A stretch of DNA of 64,000 nt from Ferruginibacter sp. (GTDB taxonomy: Bacteria; Bacteroidota; Bacteroidia; Chitinophagales; Chitinophagaceae): contig JAHBTP010000002.1 in the NCBI GenBank assembly GCA_019638485.1, positions 310,001 to 374,000 of the forward strand, written 5' to 3'. The stretch's first letter is position 1. Each line of letters starts with the position of its first letter. The notes beneath the pieces are model-generated. The model did no database searches and was not told the origin of the DNA. It saw only the letters and a program-made list of their open reading frames with translations. Both the position numbers and the translations under genes were made by a program. Positions 35,857-44,448 of the stretch are shown here, one piece after another.

Positions 35857-36999
35857 ATGGATTTTAAGACCAATGAGCTAACACTTCAGGTAGCAGAATC
35901 AGCAAAAGAATTTGCGGTAAAGCATATAAAGCCGCATTTAATGGAATGGGATGAGAGTCAAGAGTTTCCGGTTCATATATTTAAAGAATTGGGTAAGTTG
36001 GGTATGATGGGCGTTTTGGTGCCGGAAAAATATGGAGGTACAGGGCTAGGGTATTTCGAATACAGTGCTATTATACAGGAGATTGCTAAGGTATGTGGTT
36101 CAATTGGATTGTCAGTTGCAGCACATAATTCTTTGTGTACGGGTCATATTTTGATGTTTGGAAGTGAGGAACAAAAAATGAAATACCTACCCAAATTAGC
36201 TACAGCAGAATATATTGGTGCCTGGGGGCTTACCGAACCCAACACCGGAAGTGATGCGGGAAATATGAAAACAACAGCTGTTAAGGATGGCGATAAATGG
36301 ATTATTAACGGGGCAAAAAGCTGGATTACACATGGTAAGACAGGAGATGTGGCTGTGGTAATGTGCCGCACCGGCGAACCGCGTGCGAAGAATAATGCTA
36401 CTGCGTTTATAGTTGACCGGGGTACATCGGGTTTTTCCGGAGGGAAAAAGGAAAATAAATTGGGAATGCGTGCCAGTGAAACCGCAGAAATGATATTTGA
36501 TAATTGTATTGTTTCAGATAGTCAGCGTATAGGGACGGTGGGAGAAGGGTTTAAACAGGCAATGAAAATTTTGGATGGCGGACGTATTTCTATTGCCGCC
36601 CTGAGCTTGGGTATTGCAAAAGGGGCATACGAAGCGGCTGTACAATATGCTAAAGAACGCCATCAGTTTGATCAACCAATTGCTAATTTTCAAAGCATTG
36701 CATTTAAACTGGCAGATATGGCTACCAAGATTCAGGCAGCAGAATTATTAATTGATCAGGCATGTGATTTAAAAATGCGGGGATTACCATTAACTAAAGA
36801 ATCTGCGATAGCAAAATATTATTCCAGTGAAATTGCTGTGGAGATAAGCACTGACGCTGTTCAGATTTTTGGAGGTTATGGATATACTAAAGACTTTCCG
36901 GTTGAGAAATTTTATCGCGATAGCAAATTGTGTACAATCGGAGAAGGTACCAGTGAAATTCAGAAATTGGTAATTAGCCGTGAAGTTTTAAGAGGATAA
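35857..36999 (+). CDS. Acyl-CoA dehydrogenase (short-chain type)
   Basis: 380 residues from the ATG at 35857, the usual length and N-terminus (MDFKTNELTLQVAESAKEF). An in-frame GTG at 35812 overlaps the previous stop codon and would add an odd 15-residue extension. FAD/substrate motifs include AWGLTEPNTGSDAG near residue 128, WIINGAKSWITHG near 150, YAKERHQFDQPI near 268, and the catalytic-Glu segment YRDSKLCTIGEGTSEIQ near 355. It oxidises acyl-CoA to 2-enoyl-CoA and passes electrons to ETF. With icmF it hints at branched or short-chain acyl-CoA use. The exact substrate is uncertain. Confidence 0.93.
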   Translation: MDFKTNELTLQVAESAKEFAVKHIKPHLMEWDESQEFPVHIFKELGKLGMMGVLVPEKYGGTGLGYFEYSAIIQEIAKVCGSIGLSVAAHNSLCTGHILMFGSEEQKMKYLPKLATAEYIGAWGLTEPNTGSDAGNMKTTAVKDGDKWIINGAKSWITHGKTGDVAVVMCRTGEPRAKNNATAFIVDRGTSGFSGGKKENKLGMRASETAEMIFDNCIVSDSQRIGTVGEGFKQAMKILDGGRISIAALSLGIAKGAYEAAVQYAKERHQFDQPIANFQSIAFKLADMATKIQAAELLIDQACDLKMRGLPLTKESAIAKYYSSEIAVEISTDAVQIFGGYGYTKDFPVEKFYRDSKLCTIGEGTSEIQKLVISREVLRG

Positions 37000-37010
37000 T
37001 AGTATCCTCA

Positions 37011-37232
37011 CTACTTTCCACCAAACATATCTCCTAATTTGTCTTTGATACTGTCAATGGCATCTTCAGCTTTATGTGCCAACCCTGCCTCATCTTTAAA
37101 TAAATTATCTACTGCTCCAGACATCATTGGGAACTTTTCCTTTACATAATCTTTTATGGCATGAATAGCTTTTGTAGCTTGTTCGGATGTAATTCCGGCC
37201 TTTTCAATTAATTGATTAATTAAGTCTTGCAT
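37011..37232 (-). CDS. Small helical hypothetical protein
   Basis: 73 residues, almost entirely amphipathic helix with a Gly-rich end (DKLGDMFGGK). The pattern (MQDLINQLIEKAGITSEQA, then AIHAIKDYVKEKFPMM) resembles the short DUF2267/DUF2780-type helical proteins, but I cannot assign a family firmly. It lies 20 bp upstream of nothing but the relA/spoT 3' end: relA/spoT is transcribed toward it on the same strand, so the two may share an mRNA. Function unknown. Confidence 0.7.
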   Translation of the reverse strand: MQDLINQLIEKAGITSEQATKAIHAIKDYVKEKFPMMSGAVDNLFKDEAGLAHKAEDAIDSIKDKLGDMFGGK

Positions 37233-37252
37233 AAATATAAGTTTAAGTATTA

Positions 37253-39484
37253 TTATTCAGTATCATAACGATCAACACGCTCGATACCCGGAAGTCTTAG
37301 TAATTCAGCAACAAGATTATCTAATTCGTCTTTATCGTGTACAAATACCTTTACGTTACCTTCAAATATACCCTCTTTGGCTTCAATAGTCATTGCAGAA
37401 ATGTTAACTTTTAGTTCTCCGCTTATTAGGTTAGTAATTTTATGAATTACACCTACATCATCTAAGCCAATAATTTTTAAGCCGGTTAAGAAGGATATTT
37501 CTTTGTTTTTTGCCCATTTTGTTTTTACCACCCGGTGTCCATAATTGGATAGTAATCGAGTAGCATTGGGGCAATTGGTACGATGAATTTTAAGGCCTTC
37601 ACCGGTAGTAATAAAACCAAAAACATCATCGCCGGGAATAGGCTTGCAGCAATTAGCAAGCGTGTACATAATCTTATCACCGGTTTCTCCAAAGATCACT
37701 AATTCGGTGTCTTTTCGGTTAAATGATTTTGATGTTTCTATTTCTTTTGGGGGCTCAAGTTTTTCAATTTTAGGAGGAATGAGTTTTCCTCCGGCCACAG
37801 TAAAGTCTTTTAAATCCTGCAGGCTGTTTTTCTTAATAGCAATTTCATACAGCAGCTCGAGTGAAGAATTTAGTTTATAAAACTTAGCTAATTCATCCAT
37901 ATTCTCCTGACTCATCTCTGCATCTATATGATCAAGTTTGCGTTTAAGAATTCCTTTTCCATCATCGGCAATTTTTCTTTTTTCTTCTTTGAGTGAATCT
38001 TTAATTTTTGATTTTGCCTTACTGGTAACAACAAATTCTAACCATTCAGAATTAGGCTTTTGTTTTGAACTGGTAATAATTTCTATTTGGTCGCCACTGC
38101 GTAATTTGTGGCTAAGCGGAACTAATTTATGATTAACCTTTGCGCCAATGCATTTGCTTCCTATCTCTGTGTGTACGTTAAAAGCAAAATCAAGCGCGGT
38201 AGCTCCAATAGGCAGCATGCGGATATCACCTTTAGGCGTATATACATAAATATCTTCTGCAAGGAATGAAGTTTTAAATTCCTGAAGAAAATCATCCGCA
38301 CTACTTTCTTGTGAAGATAGTGTTTCCCTGATTTGATTGAACCATTGTTCAAAGCGGCTTGAATCATCTTTCCCTTCTTTATATTTCCAGTGTGCGGCCA
38401 ACCCTTTTTCTGCAATTTCATTCATCCGCTTAGTGCGAATTTGAATTTCGACCCACTTCCCTCCGGGTCCCATCACGGTGGTATGGAGCGCTTCATATCC
38501 ATTGCTTTTAGGATTGCTCAACCAGTCTCTCAATCGTTCCGGAGAAGGAGTGTATTCGTCTGTTATAATACTATACACTTTCCAACATTCTTCTTTTTCT
38601 TTTTCATGTAAGGCATTAACAATAATCCGAATGGCGAAAAGATCGTAAACCTCTTCAAAGGATACTCCTTTCTTTTTTATTTTATTCCAAATGCTATGGA
38701 TACTTTTTGGTCTGCCAAAAATTTCAAAATCAAAACCGGCCTTTTGCAGCTTATCTTTTAGTGGGCGTATAAAATCATTGATGTAACGGGTTCGTTCTCT
38801 TTTAGTATCCTGTAATTTTTGTGCGATATACCGATATGTGTCAGGCTCCATATATTTCATCGCCAAATCTTCCATTTCTATTTTGATAGAATACAATCCC
38901 ATACGATGAGCCAGCGGTGCGTAAACATAAATAGTTTCACTGCAAATTTTTAGTTGCTTTTCGCGTTTCATAAATTCCATGGTACGCATGTTATGCAACC
39001 GGTCTGCGAGTTTAATCAGAATAACGCGAGGGTCATCAGTTAGTGTAAGTAAAATCTTCCTGAAGTTTTCTGCTTGTTTAGATGTGTTGGTGTCCATCAC
39101 CACTGCAATCTTGGTTAGGCCATCAACAATCTTGGTTATTTCGGGGTCAAATTCTCTTCTTATATCATCGAGGGTGATATCGGTGTCCTCAACTGTATCA
39201 TGTAGCAATGCACAAATAGCACTACTTACACCAAGGCCGATTTCTTCAACACAAATTCTAGCAACGGCAATGGGATGTAAAATATAAGGCTCACCACTTT
39301 TGCGCCTCATGGTTTTGTGAGCCTCCACAGCCATTTCAAAAGCATTACGCAATAGTGTTTTATCACCGGGTTTAAACTTTGACTTGAGCACACGCAACAA
39401 CCCACGGTATTGTCGCAGGATTTCCTTTTTTTCATCCTCTTCATTAAGAGGATAATTCGCTTTTTTTGCAGTTTTAGTCTCCAT
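37253..39484 (-). CDS. Bifunctional (p)ppGpp synthetase/hydrolase (RelA/SpoT, Rsh)
   Basis: 743 residues with the full long-RSH order. The HD hydrolase domain has ILHPIAVARI and LLHDTVEDTD near residue 90. The synthetase domain has GRPKSIHSIWNKI near 258 and the SNPKSNGYEALHTTV loop near 328. TGS follows (DIYVYTPKGDIRMLP near 410), then a conserved-Cys region (ANCCKPIPGDDVFGF near 600) and a C-terminal ACT domain (GVIHKITNLISGELKVNIS). Both catalytic domains look intact, so the protein should make and degrade (p)ppGpp in response to starvation. Confidence 0.96.
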   Translation of the reverse strand: METKTAKKANYPLNEEDEKKEILRQYRGLLRVLKSKFKPGDKTLLRNAFEMAVEAHKTMRRKSGEPYILHPIAVARICVEEIGLGVSSAICALLHDTVEDTDITLDDIRREFDPEITKIVDGLTKIAVVMDTNTSKQAENFRKILLTLTDDPRVILIKLADRLHNMRTMEFMKREKQLKICSETIYVYAPLAHRMGLYSIKIEMEDLAMKYMEPDTYRYIAQKLQDTKRERTRYINDFIRPLKDKLQKAGFDFEIFGRPKSIHSIWNKIKKKGVSFEEVYDLFAIRIIVNALHEKEKEECWKVYSIITDEYTPSPERLRDWLSNPKSNGYEALHTTVMGPGGKWVEIQIRTKRMNEIAEKGLAAHWKYKEGKDDSSRFEQWFNQIRETLSSQESSADDFLQEFKTSFLAEDIYVYTPKGDIRMLPIGATALDFAFNVHTEIGSKCIGAKVNHKLVPLSHKLRSGDQIEIITSSKQKPNSEWLEFVVTSKAKSKIKDSLKEEKRKIADDGKGILKRKLDHIDAEMSQENMDELAKFYKLNSSLELLYEIAIKKNSLQDLKDFTVAGGKLIPPKIEKLEPPKEIETSKSFNRKDTELVIFGETGDKIMYTLANCCKPIPGDDVFGFITTGEGLKIHRTNCPNATRLLSNYGHRVVKTKWAKNKEISFLTGLKIIGLDDVGVIHKITNLISGELKVNISAMTIEAKEGIFEGNVKVFVHDKDELDNLVAELLRLPGIERVDRYDTE

Positions 39485-39683
39485 AGTGCTAACTACGAAT
39501 TTACTTTAAAACTCAATGATTATCAAAATAGATTTAGGTGCAAATAGTCTTTACGGCGGTATTTTATTTTACTTGCTTTCCTTTATAAATGGCTTGTGGA
39601 TTATGGTTTTATACATAAAAGGCTATTTTATGAAAGTGAAAGTTATTTTTAAGATTCGGAGGGATTTTAATCCCGAATTACCC

Positions 39684-39691
39684 TACCTTTG
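39684..39691 (+). promoter_or_regulatory. -7 box upstream of tRNA-Leu
   Basis: TACCTTTG, exact TANNTTTG, 30 nt before the tRNA. A small inverted repeat GGGATT-TT-AATCCC lies at 39661-39674, just upstream. A TTG at the -33 position is lacking. Confidence 0.5.
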
Positions 39692-39721
39692 CACCCCCAA
39701 ACTTCTATAGGTGGGAAAAAT

Positions 39722-39803
39722 GCGGATGTGGCGAAATTGGCAGACGCACCAGACTTAGGATCTGGCGCCGCAAGGCATGTAGGTTCGACTCCTATCATCC
39801 GCA
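39722..39803 (+). tRNA. tRNA-Leu (anticodon UAG)
   Basis: 82 nt. Acceptor arms GCGGATG (39722-39728) and CATCCGC (39796-39802) pair perfectly, with discriminator A at 39803. The anticodon stem CCAGA/TCTGG encloses the loop CTTAGGA, giving anticodon TAG, which reads CUN leucine codons. A class II variable arm (CGCCGCAAGGCAT region) and the T-loop GTTCGACTC are present. The 3' CCA is not encoded. It lies between the divergent relA/spoT start and trigger factor. Confidence 0.96.
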
Positions 39804-39855
39804 CATAATATCCCGGCTTCCCCCCGGTGCATTTTTAAAAAATAGAGATCAGGTT

Positions 39856-41223
39856 ATGGCTACAGTAACAAGAGAAAACATCGGTTTATTAAATGATAAA
39901 CTTACTATTAAAGTAAATAAAGAAGACTATCTGCCTGCTTTTGAGAAAAAGCTTAAGGAATATGGCAAAACGGCTAATATTCCGGGATTTAGAAAGGGAA
40001 TGGTACCGGCCGGTATGATAAAGAAAATGTATGGCCCATCTATCTTTAATGAAGAAGTAATTAGAGGAGTAGAACAAAAATTGTATAATTATCTATCTGA
40101 AGAAAAACCGGACATTTTCGCACAGCCGTTACCGTTAGATATTCCCGTAGGTAATATGGATTACAAAAACCCCGGTGAATATGCTTTTAATTTTGAAATT
40201 GGGCTTAAACCGGAATTTTCTTTACCGGAATTGGATAAAGCTTCTTTAACGCTTCATAAGGTGGAGGTGACTCAAGAAATGGTTACCGAAGAAATTAGCC
40301 GGATGCAAATCAAAGGCGGCAACATGACCGAGCCTGAGGTGGTTGACAATGAGGAGAATGTACTGAATGTGCTTTTTTCTGAGTCTGATGCAGAAGGGAA
40401 CTTGGTTGAAGGCGGAATTGTAAAGGAAAATTCTGTGCTATTAAAGTATTTCTCAGAAGCTTTGCAAAAGCAGTTGCATGGGAAAAAGAAGGGTGATAAA
40501 ATCGTTTTTAAATTAGCAGATTCTTTTCCGTTAGATAAGTTGGAAATGATGCTGAAAGATTTAGGCTTAGATCCTACAGATAAATCGTCTGCAGAAAAAT
40601 ACTTTAATGCAGAAATTGTAAAAATAGGATTGGTTGAAAAGCGAGAATTAAATGAAGATTTCTTTAATGAAATATTTCCGGGTAAAGGAATTAAAACCGA
40701 GGAAGAGTTACGTGAGGTTTTAAAAGAGGAGATAGCTCAGTATTGGATGTCGCAAAGTCGCAATCAATTACAAGACCAATTATATCATTATCTTATTGAT
40801 CACGCTAAAATGGAATTTCCTGAAAATTTTCTAAAACGTTGGTTGCGCACCGGTGGTGAATCACCCAAAACAACTGAAGAAGTAGAGCGTGATTATCCCG
40901 GCTTTAGTAACCAGTTAAAATGGACATTAATAAGTGATCGCATCATTACCGATAATAAAATTGAGGTTAGCTCTGAAGAGATAAGAAAAAGCATGATGGC
41001 GGAAGTGTCTCGTTATTTCGGAAATATGAATATGGGTGAGGATATGGGCTGGTTAGATAGCTACTTAGACAGGATGATGAAGGATGAAAAGCATGTAGAT
41101 TCAACCTATCGCCGGTTGATTACTGAAAAAGTCTTTTCCTGGTTAGAGCAGCAAGTTAAGCCTGCTGAAAAAACCGTTACACCCGAAGAATTGGTTGGGA
41201 TGCAGCACCATCACCATCATTAA
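39856..41223 (+). CDS. tig: Trigger factor with a natural C-terminal His5 tail
   Basis: 455 residues. The N-terminal ribosome-binding domain carries the signature IPGFRKGMVP near residue 43 (GFRxGxxP docks at the tunnel exit). A degenerate FKBP-like middle (about 150-250) and the helical chaperone arms follow. Trigger factor folds nascent chains as they leave the ribosome. The last residues are GMQHHHHH, a run of five encoded histidines directly before the stop. The stop overlaps the stop of the convergent HTTM gene by a few bases. Bacteroidota trigger factors are divergent in the PPIase domain, so isomerase activity is doubtful. Confidence 0.93.
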   Translation: MATVTRENIGLLNDKLTIKVNKEDYLPAFEKKLKEYGKTANIPGFRKGMVPAGMIKKMYGPSIFNEEVIRGVEQKLYNYLSEEKPDIFAQPLPLDIPVGNMDYKNPGEYAFNFEIGLKPEFSLPELDKASLTLHKVEVTQEMVTEEISRMQIKGGNMTEPEVVDNEENVLNVLFSESDAEGNLVEGGIVKENSVLLKYFSEALQKQLHGKKKGDKIVFKLADSFPLDKLEMMLKDLGLDPTDKSSAEKYFNAEIVKIGLVEKRELNEDFFNEIFPGKGIKTEEELREVLKEEIAQYWMSQSRNQLQDQLYHYLIDHAKMEFPENFLKRWLRTGGESPKTTEEVERDYPGFSNQLKWTLISDRIITDNKIEVSSEEIRKSMMAEVSRYFGNMNMGEDMGWLDSYLDRMMKDEKHVDSTYRRLITEKVFSWLEQQVKPAEKTVTPEELVGMQHHHHH

Positions 41224-42590
41224 TGCTTATCCTCGCTTGAGGATTTGAATGGTAAAATCCAATTAGAATGGGATAAATAACTCCAGGAAACTTCAGCAAG
41301 ATTTACCGTGCTGTCTATAAGTGGTAAAAATGTTTTTCCATTCAGGCTTACTTCGCCGATGGCATAAACGGCAACATTGTTAATTCCCCTTTTTTTAAAT
41401 TCTGATTTTAATTCTTGTGCGTATTGCCAAGTTAAGTCCGGAGATGTGGCTATCCATTGTGCATGAGATAATGAAAATCTTTCCGTTGTAAGAATTCGCC
41501 ACGTATTTCCTGATTTATTGTCCACAACTTTAAAGGAAATGTGCCCATCCTTTGCTCTGAGCATAAATCTCCAACTCATCCGGTAACCCTCATTGCTCCA
41601 TAAAACATTGTAGGGATAAAACAGTGAACGAAGAGGAAGGATGATTTGTATAACCATATAAATTCCTAAAATAACTAGTAGGTTATTGTTTACTTTATGT
41701 GTTTGTATATGTTGAATCGTATATAAGGGAGGTTTATTTGGAAAAAAGACACTACGTACTTTTTGCGGGTCTAAAAAGAATAGATTACCTGCAATACATA
41801 GGAAGGGAAAAATTCCGGGAGACAGGGAAATAAAAGAAAAAAGAAGAATAAATAAAGAAAACAAAAAAGCTATTAAGGCAGTACGTCTCCAAAGTAATAG
41901 GGGTACAATTAATAAATTAGAAATTAATCCCCCCCAGCTAATAATTTTTGGGAAAGCAGGGTTTCCATAAAAACCACTGAGTATACTATGCGTAACAAGT
42001 TTTGAAAATTTTATATTTAAAAGTTCTCCGGAAAGCCAATCCGAATTAAACCAAAAAAATGCAGTATATAAATACATCACACTCATTTGAAAAATAAATA
42101 AGGTGGGGATCCATCTTGAGCAAGAAAGTGATTGATGTACTCGTCTGCGTTTTGTATCAAATGAAAAATAGCGATTGGCAGGCATAAATACCAGTATCCA
42201 GCTAAATAACAATACTAAGTAATAAAAATTGTTGGCGTTAACTTTTTGCATTAAGTAAAGAAGCGTCCACATTATAGCAAACCCTGTTGCACCTATTCGA
42301 TATCTTTCTGCAAACATGATCATCAATGCAAATACAGCCATTATACCGACAAAGAAGTACATGCCTACTCCCGGAAAAGGTTTAATAAACTCAAGCCCAA
42401 TAAATGAAAAAGTAAAAGAAGGTTTAATGTATGTTTCTTCCAACTCACCAGACAGGAATAATTGTGTACAAAGTACAAGCATTAAAAATCCAAAGATGAT
42501 ACGAAAGGCAGTTAATGCACTATTATCAACAGGGCTAAAGGCTTTCTTTTTCCAGGATATTTGTTGCTTTCTCCCTTCGGCAGAAATCAT
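41220..42590 (-). CDS. HTTM-domain membrane protein (vitamin K-dependent gamma-carboxylase-like)
   Basis: 456 residues. The first about 330 residues contain some eight hydrophobic helices of the HTTM domain (SALTAFRIIFGFLML; FFWFNSDWLSGEL). A soluble C-terminal part follows (WRFMLRAKDGHISFKVVD). HTTM is the membrane domain of vitamin K-dependent gamma-glutamyl carboxylase, and many bacterial relatives are of unknown function. No gamma-carboxylated substrate or vitamin K reductase is visible here. It lies downstream of rng on the same strand, with a 53-bp imperfect palindrome in between. Confidence 0.85.
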   Translation of the reverse strand: MISAEGRKQQISWKKKAFSPVDNSALTAFRIIFGFLMLVLCTQLFLSGELEETYIKPSFTFSFIGLEFIKPFPGVGMYFFVGIMAVFALMIMFAERYRIGATGFAIMWTLLYLMQKVNANNFYYLVLLFSWILVFMPANRYFSFDTKRRRVHQSLSCSRWIPTLFIFQMSVMYLYTAFFWFNSDWLSGELLNIKFSKLVTHSILSGFYGNPAFPKIISWGGLISNLLIVPLLLWRRTALIAFLFSLFILLFSFISLSPGIFPFLCIAGNLFFLDPQKVRSVFFPNKPPLYTIQHIQTHKVNNNLLVILGIYMVIQIILPLRSLFYPYNVLWSNEGYRMSWRFMLRAKDGHISFKVVDNKSGNTWRILTTERFSLSHAQWIATSPDLTWQYAQELKSEFKKRGINNVAVYAIGEVSLNGKTFLPLIDSTVNLAEVSWSYLSHSNWILPFKSSSEDKH

Positions 42591-42598
42591 CTTTTATA

Positions 42599-42651
42599 GT
42601 TTGTTATTAATCCGATTTCAATTTAATGAAATCAGATTATAAATAACAAAC
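42599..42651 (-). repeat. 53-bp imperfect palindrome between rng and the HTTM gene
   Basis: The left arm 42599-42620 (GTTTGTTATT then AATCCGATTTCA) is complementary to the right arm 42627-42651 (TGAAATCAGATT, a 3-nt bulge ATA, AATAACAAAC) around a 6-nt loop. In the minus-strand RNA the only mispairing becomes a U-G pair, so the RNA hairpin has 22 paired positions per arm. It begins 7 nt after the rng stop and ends 8 nt before the HTTM start. No U-tract follows, so it is not an ordinary terminator. Confidence 0.75.
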
Positions 42652-42657
42652 ATATTA

Positions 42658-44205
42658 TTATAATTTTATTTCTTCGTTATTATTGTCGAAAAATCTAAAT
42701 TCGGTAAGTTGGTAGGTTGTGTCTGATTTGATGTTAATCCGTTGTTTAAACTTCCATGACCATTTCATCCTCCTGGATGGGAAGCCACTTGTGAGGTAGG
42801 TGAATAGTATAGGGTGAACATGAATGGTGAGGCTTTTATGCTTTTGTGAAATAAGGTAATTAAGGTTTTTAAATATATCATCTTCCAAAACAAGGGTAGA
42901 TGATATTTTTCCGGTACCGGCACAACTTGGACAAATTTCACTGGTATTAATTTTCATTTCCGGCTTCATTCGTTGCCGGGTAATTTGCATCAATCCAAAC
43001 TTGGTAATAGGCAGAACAGCGTGTTTTGCACGATCTTGTTTCATGCACTGCTCCATAGTTTCAACCAACTTACGTTTGTTTTCCATTAATTTCATATCAA
43101 TGAAATCAACAACAATAATTCCACCTAAATCACGAAGCCGTAATTGCCTGGCTATCTCTTCGGCAGCTTCCAAATTGGTTTCAAGTGCATTTTGCTCCTG
43201 ATTATTACTTACACTTTTGTAACCGCTATTAACGTCAATAACGTGCAAAGCTTCGGTAGGCTCAATAATGAGGTAGGCTCCACTTGGTAGGTTTACTGTT
43301 TTTCCAAATGAGCCTTTAACTTGCTTGGTAATACCAAAATTGTCAAATATCGGTTGGCCGTTATTGTAATAAGATATGATATCGCTTTTATCCGGTGCTA
43401 TTTTGCGGATGTAGCTTTTGGTTACACTAAATAGGCCTTTATCGTTGATAACAATTTTATTGAAGTCCTCATTAAGTAAATCGCGTAGAATACTTTTTGT
43501 TTTTCCTTGTTCGCTCAAAATCTTAGAAGGAGGAGTGGCATTTTTTAGATTCTTTTGAATCGTTTCCCAGGTTTCCACCAAGCTCATTAAATCTTCATGC
43601 AGTTCAGCGCTTTGTTTTCCTTCTGCTGCTGTACGAACAATAACTCCCAAATTTTTGGGTTTGATTGATTCGATGATTTTTTGCAGTCGTTTTCTTTCTT
43701 CTGAGGAGTGTATTTTACGGGAAATGGCTACAATGTCATTGAAAGGAGTAACCACCACAAAGCGCCCGGGTAATGAGATTTCGCAACTTAATCGGGGTCC
43801 TTTTGCTGCAATGGGTTCTTTTAAAATCTGAACCAGAATGCTGGGTTTTCCGTTTAGTACTTCTGTAATTTTTCCGGTTTTTATAATTTCCGGTTCAACT
43901 TTAAATTTTGAAAAATCAAAACTATGTTCAGATTTTTCATTCATAGATAATTGAGTAAACTTCAGCAGAGAACGCACATAGGGGCTTAGGTCAGTATAAT
44001 GCAAAAACGCATCTTTCTCAAACCCCACATCTATAAATGCAGCATTAAGCCCCGGGATAAGTTTTTTTACTTTTCCCAAATAAAGATCACCCACAGCAAA
44101 TTGGGCGTCAGCTTTTTCACTATGAAGTTCAACTAACTTCTTATTCTCAAGCAGTGCTATTTCCACTCCTTGAGGGGCAGAGTTGATGATTAATTCCTTG
44201 GTCAC
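42658..44205 (-). CDS. rng: Ribonuclease G (Rne/Rng family)
   Basis: 515 residues. An S1 RNA-binding insert (FAVGDLYLGKVKKLIPGLNAAFIDVG, about 35-115) lies within the N-terminal RNase H-like fold. The DNase I-like catalytic part carries ALHVIDVNSG near residue 322 and GGIIVVDFIDM near 368, giving the two metal-binding Asp. The Zn-link motif is EICPSCAGTG near 423, with its two Cys. It cleaves single-stranded AU-rich RNA and matures rRNA 5' ends. It lacks the long C-terminal degradosome scaffold of RNase E. The start codon is GTG at 44205; no ATG is available nearby in frame. Confidence 0.95.
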   Translation of the reverse strand: MTKELIINSAPQGVEIALLENKKLVELHSEKADAQFAVGDLYLGKVKKLIPGLNAAFIDVGFEKDAFLHYTDLSPYVRSLLKFTQLSMNEKSEHSFDFSKFKVEPEIIKTGKITEVLNGKPSILVQILKEPIAAKGPRLSCEISLPGRFVVVTPFNDIVAISRKIHSSEERKRLQKIIESIKPKNLGVIVRTAAEGKQSAELHEDLMSLVETWETIQKNLKNATPPSKILSEQGKTKSILRDLLNEDFNKIVINDKGLFSVTKSYIRKIAPDKSDIISYYNNGQPIFDNFGITKQVKGSFGKTVNLPSGAYLIIEPTEALHVIDVNSGYKSVSNNQEQNALETNLEAAEEIARQLRLRDLGGIIVVDFIDMKLMENKRKLVETMEQCMKQDRAKHAVLPITKFGLMQITRQRMKPEMKINTSEICPSCAGTGKISSTLVLEDDIFKNLNYLISQKHKSLTIHVHPILFTYLTSGFPSRRMKWSWKFKQRINIKSDTTYQLTEFRFFDNNNEEIKL

Positions 44206-44323
44206 ACAAATTAAATTACTGAGACCACCATTATGCGGGTAGAGATAGGAGCCAACCGGAATTAGAAAATACCGGTGAACTTACCCACATATATACCTTT
44301 GGCAAAATTGTTTTTACAAAAGC

Positions 44324-44413
44324 TTATTTCTTCTTATGACGATTCTTTCTTAAACGCTTCTTACGCTTATGCGTAGCAATTTTATGACGTTTTCTTTTTT
44401 TACCACAAGGCAT
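44324..44413 (-). CDS. 29-residue basic ribosomal protein, AURKAIP1/COX24 (bS22/mS38) type
   Basis: The minus-strand frame from ATG 44413 to TAA 44324 encodes MPCGKKRKRHKIATHKRKKR followed by LRKNRHKKK. It has 29 residues, 19 of them Lys, Arg or His. This sequence is widely conserved in Bacteroidota and belongs to the AURKAIP1/COX24 domain family, whose mitochondrial and mycobacterial members (mS38 and bS22) are small-subunit proteins bound to rRNA. It lies in a minus-strand series: HU, TPR protein, this gene, RNase G. At 29 residues it is easily missed by gene callers. Ribosome association here is inferred from family. Confidence 0.88.
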   Translation of the reverse strand: MPCGKKRKRHKIATHKRKKRLRKNRHKKK

Positions 44414-44448
44414 AACCTAGTCTTTTTTTGTTATAAATATTTTTACTT

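Noticed and set aside
39516..39710. 64-residue plus-strand frame between relA/spoT and tRNA-Leu
   Set aside because: It covers the tRNA promoter box and an inverted repeat, and has no family-like composition.
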